Part shown: piece after piece, positions 1 to 7,276 of the stretch
How the letters are laid out: every line of letters begins with the position of its first letter
Numbering within the stretch: position 1 is the first letter of the stretch
Assembly: GCA_001661515.1 (NCBI GenBank)
Contig: LUVW01000010.1
Location: 287,699-298,628, forward strand
Origin: Capniomyces stellatus
Taxonomy: Eukaryota; Kickxellomycota; Harpellomycetes; Harpellales; Legeriomycetaceae
Length of the DNA stretch: 10,930 bases
Reading direction: 5' to 3'
The notes under the pieces: generated by a model
Told to the model about the DNA's origin: nothing
The model's database searches: none
What the model saw: only the letters and a program-made list of their open reading frames with translations
Position numbers and translations under genes: made by a program

Positions 1-117
1 GAATAACTGCACCGCTTACAAAAAAAAACCAACAGAATATCAAACTAAATATTAAATATAAACAATTTAAAAACAGAGTAAAAACAATGCCAGTATTTCA
101 ATCCCTTAGTTTGGGGT

Positions 118-198
118 AATGTAAGAAACTTAATCAAGTATCCTACACTGAGTTTACAAATTAGCCAATTTCTTATTTATCTTGATGATTCTTACATT
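118..198. repeat. Imperfect inverted repeat, 18-bp arms
   Basis: The arm aatgtaagaa at 118-127 is the exact reverse complement of ttcttacatt at 189-198. After a three-base offset, taatcaag at 131-138 pairs with cttgatga at 181-188 with one mismatch. The arms enclose about 42 bases. It could fold as a stem or be the remains of a small non-autonomous element, but no target-site duplication was identified. Confidence 0.45.
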
Positions 199-244
199 TC
201 AATTTAATTCAGTTAATTCTACATTATTCAGTCACAAAATATGT

Positions 245-560
245 GGCTTACGTTTGTGTTTTGACAAAATCGAGACTTTCAATCTTGTCAATTCTCTTTT
301 ATTGATAAACATATTAGCCATATAATTGATTCCCAACACCTCGTTAATATTGTTATTGTCGAGACTCCCAAGATTGATACAAACACAATACAAATGCCTC
401 TAGTATAAATACATAAACTATCCAAGCGCACTAAACTCGTTCAACACTGAAAACCGCCCTTGAAAGTGTTGGTAGCTTTGGGGTTTAAATATACACAAAC
501 ATCCTCTGTATAACACTATTTGGTAAACCTCTGAAATCAGTCTTTATTTTTGTTCTGTGA
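245..560 (-). pseudogene. Decayed F-box relic, paralogue of the F-box/ankyrin gene at 6941-10128
   Basis: This is a degenerate copy of the F-box segment found at about 9776-9900. By eye, 496-545 matches the corresponding part of the large gene at roughly 70% of bases, with shared blocks such as the aactcgttc..acact and ttgaaag..ttg..ctttgg patterns. Read on the minus strand from 526, the frame gives LPNSVIQRMF, a TAA stop at 485-487, then TPKLPTLSRA, which aligns with LPESVISEIF and NPKISMLSRS of the large gene. A second stop (TAG) lies at 431-433, and a two-base length difference near 450 breaks the frame. Weaker similarity continues in another frame to about 245 (a GSLDNNNINE stretch against GNLDSLKEFE). 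The ankyrin part would lie off the left edge. I infer a dead paralogue. The F-box core is well supported; the outer limits are approximate. Confidence 0.65.
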
Positions 561-742
561 TTTCTGAAATCAACTTTTCTATATACACTTTGCCGTCTGA
601 AATACCCGGCTTGACTTGGTTGCTTTGATCGATTATTAGAAGATATAGGAAATAACGATATAAAAGAATAAGCTTTAATAAATAAACTCTTTGCTTTGTT
701 TTATTCTATTCTCAGATATCCAGTTTAATCGCTGATTATATT

Positions 743-770
743 ATTCAATATTCAATATTCATTATTCATT
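743..770. repeat. Heptamer microsatellite (attcaWt)x4
   Basis: There are four tandem 7-mers: attcaat twice, then attcatt twice. This is a simple-sequence tract in the gene-free region with no coding context. Confidence 0.8.
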
Positions 771-1605
771 ATCAGTTTATTATTTCTTATTTGATACATT
801 CCTTCAACCATATAAATATCCTGTTCTTTTACTTTCCTTTTTACTTTTCTTTTTCCTAGCCTTTATTCTGCCTATTATTGATACCAATTCTTGCCAACTT
901 TTATTAAACAAAAATCACAACTGCCATAACTATATGCCAAAGAATATTCTTAATTGGTGTTAGTAACTGGCTGTTACCAGCTGTTGTTGGCTGCCAAGTT
1001 ATAGTTGCTACTTTTCCAAACCAAGGAAAACATTACCTTTTCATTTAATTATTTCAATTGAATGTATTGTACAAGTCAAGAGGATCAACATACAATGTTC
1101 AAGTTTTCCCTTTTGTCAATTTTTTAATCAGACTTTACACCAAGTGACAGCAGTTCACTTTATAGTCTATTTCACTTTGGATTGTTATTTCTACTAACAT
1201 TTATTTATATGATTAAAACAAACATACAAACAATACAAATACACACTAGCAAACTCATTCAAACTAAAAAGAACACAAAGACTTGGAGAACCTGCTAGCC
1301 AAGGAAAAAAGACCTGGTTATTTTGAAAGAGTTTTCACTGAAAAGAGTTTGCCAAGTAAGGACATCTATCGACGTTTAACCAATTTTGGTGTATTGGATA
1401 TTGTTTGTAGTTGTGTTCATCTAGTAACTTTGTACTAATTAAAGTAAACCCCATAATATTACAAACACTGAATAAAACAAAAAACAAAAACCAAAACAAA
1501 GCAACAGAAAGCAACCATAATGAATACCACTCCTTCTAATGGCAATAAATCCCTAACTAATCCCAGTCTTGGAAAGGAGGGAATAAAGAATAACCAAATC
1601 CCACA

Positions 1606-1635
1606 ACAATACAATACAATAAAATACAATACAAC
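1606..1635. repeat. Pentamer microsatellite (acaat)n
   Basis: There are six pentamer units, four of them exact acaat and two varying by one base (aaaat, acaac). Together with its surroundings the tract produces a spurious minus-strand hydrophobic reading frame at 1459-1650. Confidence 0.8.
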
Positions 1636-1746
1636 ACTCCTATCTACCAAATAAATTATACATCAGAATCTGCTTGGTTCATCGCACCATACAAACAACC
1701 TCAATTTAGTAGTAGTGGAATATTTCTTTCCGTCTACTCTCACTTG

Positions 1747-1771
1747 TTTATTTTATTTTATTTTATTTTAT
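1747..1771. repeat. Pentamer microsatellite (tttta)x~5
   Basis: This is an uninterrupted run of about five tttta units, the longest perfect pentamer tract in the window. It lies about 110 bases from the acaat tract. Confidence 0.85.
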
Positions 1772-1954
1772 CTTGGTTAATTTGACTATTGTTTAGAGCC
1801 TCTGAACCAGGTACCAGCCACTTTACATTTTGCAACTACAACTTTGAAAAGGAGTAATAGTCTGACGTAAAAAATCCATAAACCTCATACCAATACTTGC
1901 TTTTTATTCTTTCCCAAACCATATGCCTCAGCTCCTTTGTATATCATTTTATTG

Positions 1955-1972
1955 TTCTAGTTCTAGTTCTAG
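1955..1972. repeat. Hexamer repeat (ttctag)x3
   Basis: Three perfect tandem copies of ttctag are present. It is a short simple-sequence repeat with no visible function. Confidence 0.75.
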
Positions 1973-2224
1973 TTGGGTTAGTTGCTTCAAAACCAGGGGC
2001 ACCACAAATCGATTAATCTGAATATTTAAACCCCGAATGTGGCAGTAACTAGCTATTGTACAGACCTAATACTCGGCCTAACCAACTAAACAAACCTGAC
2101 AGCATTTGAATTAACCAAGATAAAAAGATCTGCATCTTTGTGGTTTGGTTACAGCCAGCCATGTAGAGTTAAGCAATAATGATACAGGTTTTTCTGATTT
2201 TACAATCCAGGTATTCCTCCACTC

Positions 2225-2274
2225 TGAATCTCGGCATTGACCAATATTATGAATCTCAGTATTAACCAATATTA
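2225..2274. repeat. 25-bp tandem duplication, two copies
   Basis: Copies at 2225-2249 and 2250-2274 both begin tgaatctc and end ccaatatta. They differ at three positions, all transitions (g/a, c/t, g/a). This is a small local duplication outside any gene. Confidence 0.85.
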
Positions 2275-2920
2275 AACATTATACCACACTATTTGCTACC
2301 AACATACCATTTAGACTGCTTGCTATCTCACACTGGATCCTACTACAATGATGTGCTAATTACTACTGGTGTCTATTATTTATGCTTAGTTGATGCGTTG
2401 TTTAAAGTCAAAAGTGCCGAATCTACACCCAAAAGAGGACTAAACCGAGTGTGATGGCTCATTTAGCTGCTCGTTTAGCCTGACAATACAGCACACTGGA
2501 TTTCTACTTTACTACAACCTCTCTTTCTACACACTTTATACAATATCGATCAACTGGTTTACTCGTATGTGGCAGCTGAATATCCAACTTACAAAGAAGA
2601 GGGTGTGTTTCTGCCTTGTGAGGCCCATTGTTCTGGTATTTTCATATCCTTTGTAACATTTTCAACAGATAATAACAGAGAATAACAGCTGAGCCTTCAA
2701 GCAGACCAACCTGACACCACTACAATCCTACATTTGGCGTTGTAACTTTCCTTTATCATCCCGTTTTGTTCTTTCATCAAACACTTCTTGACTAAAAATA
2801 CAACCAATTAATCAATAAAAAAACAAAGAATAAAGTGGATCTACATCAGAACAAACACTCTTTAGACATAAATCAAGACCCAAAATCAACAATTGGGCAA
2901 ATTTTTAAATAAAACAACGA

Positions 2921-2944
2921 CGTCATAGTAAATATACTATGATG
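2921..2944. repeat. Perfect hairpin/palindrome
   Basis: The arm tcatagta (2923-2930) and the arm tactatga (2935-2942) are exact reverse complements around an aata loop. A C-G pair and a G-T wobble extend the stem to ten pairs. There is no T-run or gene end nearby to make it a terminator. Confidence 0.6.
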
Positions 2945-3812
2945 CTTAGATTATGGTTTTGGCCAACTAACTATTCTCAAATACTGCCAACTACAGCTGA
3001 TTCAAGTATCCTGTTCTTTGGTGTTTTAACCAGCAACAATCTAAAACTAGCAGCCATACCAGTTCAGTGACTTGGTTGGTGTTATGAACTATTTTTCTTT
3101 TGCTGACTTTATTGACTGTATTTTGTTTACACTATTCTAAACCCTTTAAAATACCTAACCCATCTCGCCAATAGTTTAAACACAACTATAACTATCCCAT
3201 AATAACCGCTAGATGATAAAAAGTGGTAACTGACTCTACAAAAGATACTGTTCAGAACTCATCAACTCGTTAATCAACATTGGTTGGCATGTCCACTTAC
3301 AACTAGCACCAACTGCTTTACACCATCTATACCACCAGTACTCCCTACTCAGCAGTCACTAATTACTTGGTAATTGCTTAGTAGTCACTATTTAATGAGC
3401 AATTGTCGTAGATGTTTGATGCCCTACAATTGTTCAACTCTACTTAGGTCAAAACCTTTTAATGTTGTTTTTTATAATATTTATTTAAAAACTACTAAAA
3501 CTAAAGTTGTTCACAATAATGAATCCACTATAACCAACTAAAAAGCTTGACTAAACTAAAACAATTCTAAACTCAACTAATCTAAAAATGAATTGAGAGT
3601 CTAGAGCTGAATTAAAATAACCCCCAATCCATACTCATACATTCGCCTATAAAACTAGAAACCCAAATAAATAAACCAAGATTCAAAATAATAAATAGAT
3701 TAAATAAAATGATACCTTGTCCAGTTGTAAGTTTACGTTATGACACTTGTCGGTATAAATACTTGGTAACGGAAAACATCTCATACCATACAAAATAGTA
3801 TATGGCCTGTAT

Positions 3813-3847
3813 GTTGGTACATATCCCGAGTAGGATCTAGTACCAAC
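3813..3847. repeat. Short inverted repeat, gttggtac...gtaccaac
   Basis: Perfect 8-base arms at 3813-3820 and 3840-3847 flank 19 bases. It may be fortuitous, because gttggt and accaac words are common throughout the window. Confidence 0.45.
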
Positions 3848-3970
3848 TTTATAGAAATCAAAAGATTAATTTATTATACGATTTGGTTGTAGTTTTTTTT
3901 TATACGACACTTTGATTTCGACATCGAGTTTAGTTAGTTTAGTTTCTAATTGATTATTTTACTTGGTTAA

Positions 3971-3994
3971 TTTTTGATTTGATTTTTGATTTGA
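3971..3994. repeat. 12-bp tandem repeat x2 (tttttgatttga)
   Basis: Two exact consecutive copies of the 12-mer are followed by a partial third. The repeat lies about 235 bases upstream of the tRNA pair. It is part of an AT-rich tract and no function is evident. Confidence 0.8.
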
Positions 3995-4228
3995 TTTTGT
4001 GTGAATAATCTTGATTGATGACGATTACAAAACGATACCTCTTTTTTATACAACAACAATATATTTAATAGTAAACAATTATAGACATAACATGGATATA
4101 GTAAAGAGTGAGTATAAAATATAAAATTGAGCAGAACCAGGTTAGTTACTACAGTTATGCCTGAATATAGAATGTTAATTAACTCTCTAATTGGACAGGG
4201 TGAACTAGCATTTGACACAACAGTCAAC

Positions 4229-4300
4229 GGCTTGATGGTCTAGTGGTATGATTCTCGCTTTGGGTGCGAGAGGCCCCGGGTTCAATCCCCGGTCAAGCCC
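4229..4300 (+). tRNA. tRNA-Pro (anticodon TGG)
   Basis: This is a complete cloverleaf of 72 nt. The acceptor arm ggcttga pairs with tcaagcc (4293-4299), with C as the discriminator base. The anticodon stem ctcgc/gcgag (4254-4258, 4266-4270) carries the loop tttgggt, which places the anticodon TGG at 4261-4263. The T arm ccggg-ttcaatc-cccgg is perfect. The internal Pol III promoter elements are visible as an A box (tggtctagtgg) and a B box (ggttcaatccc). There is no intron and no encoded CCA, as expected for a eukaryotic nuclear gene. It decodes CCA and other CCN proline codons depending on wobble modification. It lies five bases upstream of the tRNA-Cys gene. Confidence 0.96.
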
Positions 4301-4305
4301 TTTTT
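4301..4305 (+). terminator. Pol III T-run between the tRNA genes
   Basis: Five Ts directly follow the discriminator base of tRNA-Pro and fill the whole gap to tRNA-Cys. This matches the minimal RNA polymerase III termination signal. Read-through would give a dicistronic precursor. Confidence 0.7.
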
Positions 4306-4377
4306 GGAGTGATAGCTCAGTGGTAGAGCTTCCGATTGCAAATCGGGCGGTCCCGAGTTCGAACCTCGGTCGCTCCT
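4306..4377 (+). tRNA. tRNA-Cys (anticodon GCA)
   Basis: This is a complete 72-nt cloverleaf. The acceptor arm ggagtga pairs with tcgctcc (4370-4376, one G-T pair), followed by T at 4377 as the discriminator, matching the conserved U73 of cysteine tRNAs. The D arm is gctc/gagc. The anticodon stem tccga/tcggg holds the loop ttgcaaa, with GCA at 4338-4340. The T arm is ccgag-ttcgaac-ctcgg. There is no intron and no CCA. The A box (tagctcagtgg) and B box (gttcgaacc) are internal, so it could be transcribed independently of its neighbour. Confidence 0.96.
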
Positions 4378-4381
4378 TTTT
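4377..4381 (+). terminator. Pol III T-run after tRNA-Cys
   Basis: A run of five Ts begins at the discriminator position, leaving four or more Ts after the mature 3' end. This is a typical short eukaryotic Pol III terminator. Confidence 0.65.
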
Positions 4382-6940
4382 ATTCTTTGCATCAATTCCA
4401 GCTTGCTTTTGTTTTTATTTCGATATTTTTCTTCATTTGCTTTTTGTTAAAATCAAGCTTGTACATGAATAAAAATTCAAGCTTGACCAACACACACTCT
4501 GTTTTGTTCTATTTGAAGCAGGTTGATATCAATTTGATAAAAAAAACAACTAAATCTACTTTCGAGGTTTGATCTAGTGTTTATACCAAGTAACAGGCTG
4601 TGAATGATTGTTTCTCAACTATTTTTTATCTTGCTAATCAACTCGACATTAAAAGGTAACTGATTTATAAAAAAACTGATAACTCAGAATGAGAAACAAC
4701 AGAACCGAGCACCAAAACAGCCAACCCAGCTACTCCCAACATCACCACGATATGTCAGACAGTATATTATTTGGACAGTCCAAACAGGTGTTGTTTCAAG
4801 AGCAGAGTAGCTTTGTTTAGTTATTCGACATTTCAAACAACCAGTTCTGACTTCAATGTTGGTTTTGAGCAAACCAGTACTATTGCTGCTAGTCGGATTA
4901 ATTAGCTGCTGATCCCACTTTTATTTGTTGGCTGATTACTGATTCTGATATCGAGTAGTAACACGCAGTTGGTGAGAATCAGTCAATTGCCATTCTATAC
5001 CAACTGCAATACAGTCTAATTATTGTTTATCAGGTGGTGATAAATAGTTGGGTGTTGATAAATAATCCAGGTTTCAGCCATTCTACACATTTCGATTGCC
5101 AAGTATAATATGTAATCCGAGTAATAATTCAAAGTCATAGTAGCTTTAATGGGTATTTTAAACAAAAACACAACTCAAATAAATAGATAATAGCGACTAT
5201 GTTTATGAACAGCTGAAATCAATCAACACTGTATCCTCAATTGATGGTGTTGGTCTTGGTGTGTCAAATGACACTATTCTTCAAATAAATAACCCAAAAC
5301 ACACACCACAACCCACCAATCAATATGTAAACCATCACCGCATTTATTTGCTAATCCGATCTGTACCCAAGTTGAGTCATATTCGATTAATTTATACTCA
5401 AGCAGTAACCACGTCCAATTCCTGGTTTGTGATGATAAAACAGTTGCCAGCCGTGTCTGCTCTCGAAAATACTATACCAGATCCAGACCAGAGTATCTTA
5501 ATTGACAACTCAACAATAAATGACCCAGTTTAGCATACTAATGTTTGATAAATAGATGGACAAGCAATTGTTTTGGGGTTGATAAGGCTGTTGGTAGTCA
5601 CCTGAATAATCATAATCATAATCATAATCATAATCAAATAAACAGGATAGTAAAATGCACCAACTACCAACCACCGACTACCAGCATCAAGTCAAATCAA
5701 ACCAATGGAGTAACTGTTGAATCAGAGACAATCAAACACGGGTTGATACCTACTAATTCCGACTCTGCCTGGTTCCCATTAAATATTTGGATCAACTCTT
5801 TAAACTGATGAAAACTCGTGTTATTTTCATAATTCTGCTATTTCAGAGTTGTAAACACTTGTTAATCATGGATTCAAATAGACACATACCAGAATACAAC
5901 ACCATTGCTGTGTTACTACAACCAATGCCAACTACCTTGTTTTGAGTATTTATAAACGATTAATACTAGCCGAGTACCCTGTTTACTTTTATCTATTGAT
6001 AACCGCCAGTGTTCTCTTAAATCTGTAAATAACTCAGTCACTGATAAACACACAACCCACAACAGTATGTTTCAAACCAGAAATAGTTGTTTGAACTGAT
6101 AAATCTGGCATCCACTTAATATAAATATAAGTATAATATAATAAAAACTAAACAAATCATGTATACTGCTTGTTCATTTATCTCGTACATCCAAGTGTTG
6201 GTTGTTGACAAGCATTCTCTGAATTGAGCCAGCCTCACTTCAATAGATTCATATTTTTATAAATCCAACATCATCAACAGTAACTATAACAGACCACTCG
6301 ACATCAAAACATTTATTTTATTGATAGGATATCATCACCATATTTAATTCTGACGTTAAACAATATACTATATCATTTTATTCATAAATCAGTAGTAGCA
6401 GAACAAACCAAATGGCATCACCATAACCAAGTCTAAAAGGCAAGCAACAATGTCGAAACAGGTAAACACCAAACATATTTAATGGATCACCAACATTAAT
6501 CCCTATTTAAACAAACCCAACGTCAACATCACTTTATTTCCACACCTATTATTCAAGGGTCAATATCATAGTCCATAATCAATTTCAAGCCATTTAATCT
6601 CATTTATAAAACATTTCAGCAAATACCACCAACTGAAAACAAACCAAACACCCCAAAACCAGCTTCAGCTCACTCGGAAAAGCGATGTCAACAACAACAC
6701 AAAACTGTCAATGTTAACAAACAGTCATTCGTATTAATTTATCATTCAACAGAATAAAAACAAAATCAAACAGTATTACTAACTCTAACCAAAGTCAACT
6801 CATCTCACATTTTTTATTATCCAAATGTTTAACCAACTAACTGAAACAAATATCCGAGTTATCAAATAATAAACCCAAAAACAGCAAAACCAAATATAAA
6901 AACTAGACAGAAACTCTATTAAATAAACTACATTCAACAA
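4382..6940. other. Gene-free AT-rich stretch between the tRNA pair and the ankyrin gene
   Basis: No supportable gene was found. Two plus-strand open frames (5261-5533 and 5545-5808) are in different frames from each other, resemble no family I know, and one includes a translated hexamer microsatellite. A minus-strand frame at 4684-4872 is likewise unconvincing. No ankyrin or F-box similarity was noticed. The right part of this stretch is the 3' flank of the minus-strand ankyrin gene. The words gataaat and accaac recur often. Confidence 0.5.
5605..5636. repeat. Hexamer microsatellite (cataat)x4
   Basis: Four perfect cataat units occupy 5611-5634, preceded by the related aataat and followed by a partial unit. 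In one plus-strand frame it would read as an Asn-His repeat, which inflates the open frame at 5545-5808. Confidence 0.85.
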
Positions 6941-7276
6941 TTACAAATATTTAATCAACAACTCCGATTCCTCAACACTGTTTCTCGAACAAATACCAAT
7001 GATATCAGAATAATTGGAATCATCCAGAGTAGCGCCATAGTCGAGCAACATTTTGATAATTTCAGCATTCTTATTCAAACAAGCCTGGCCAAGACCATTG
7101 CACTCTTGGTTGGTCAAATCTGGTTTGTGTGGTAGCAATAGTTTCACCATTTCAATGTTGTTAAATTCACATGCCACATCCACCCCAGTATACCTTGTAA
7201 TTTCCATATCCAACCCATTAGTAATCAGTTTTTTGGCCAATTCAGTATTATTGGTTTTACACGCCATCCTAAACAT
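6941..7276 (-). CDS. C-terminal ankyrin repeats, displaced by a frameshift
   Basis: This 111-codon frame starts at an internal ATG at 7276, and the same frame is open back to about 7345. It holds three full ankyrin repeats and a final partial one: residues 1-29 (MACKTNNTELAKKLITNG), 30-59 (VACEFNNIEMVKLLL), 60-89 (NGLGQACLNKNAEIIKMLLD) and 90-111 ending LLIKYL before TAA. It is one base out of register with the upstream ankyrin segment, and the repeat pattern resumes a few residues past the upstream frame's last good repeat. It is therefore the broken-off end of the same protein and probably not a separate gene. The ATG is most likely an internal Met. Confidence 0.75.
   Translation of the reverse strand: MFRMACKTNNTELAKKLITNGLDMEITRYTGVDVACEFNNIEMVKLLLPHKPDLTNQECNGLGQACLNKNAEIIKMLLDYGATLDDSNYSDIIGICSRNSVEESELLIKYL

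Larger units (their letters stand above)
561..4228. other. Gene-free AT-rich stretch
   Basis: I see no supportable gene here. The only reading frame of any length (minus strand, 1459-1650) is a short hydrophobic, low-complexity translation of simple repeats. No tRNA B-box signature, transposase motif or F-box/ankyrin similarity was recognised. The stretch holds pentamer, hexamer and heptamer microsatellites, a 25-bp tandem pair, a 12-bp tandem pair and two short inverted repeats, listed separately. Words rich in accaac and gttggt recur on both strands, which fits old decayed sequence of unknown origin. Confidence 0.55.

Noticed and set aside
1459..1650. Minus-strand 63-codon hydrophobic frame resembling a small membrane protein
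   Set aside because: Its sequence is the translation of the acaat microsatellite and other AT-rich low-complexity DNA. Its hydrophobic look comes from T-rich codons.
3967..4227. Minus-strand 86-codon frame next to the tRNA-Pro gene
   Set aside because: It includes the 12-bp tandem repeat (the repeated IKNQ end) and shows no recognisable domain.
4248..4572. Open frames overlapping the tRNA pair
   Set aside because: They read through the tRNA genes and their flank. The cloverleaf structures fully explain 4229-4377.
4684..4872. Minus-strand 62-codon frame
   Set aside because: It has no recognised motif, no context and a length expected by chance.
5605..5636. cataat tandem units as a possible CRISPR-like or telomeric array
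   Set aside because: The units are six bases with no spacers and only about five copies in the interior of the window. It is a plain microsatellite.
5261..5808. Two successive plus-strand open frames (90 and 87 codons)
   Set aside because: They are in different frames, match no recognised domain, and the second is extended by a hexamer microsatellite. Open frames of this length are expected by chance in several kilobases. RNA evidence would be needed.
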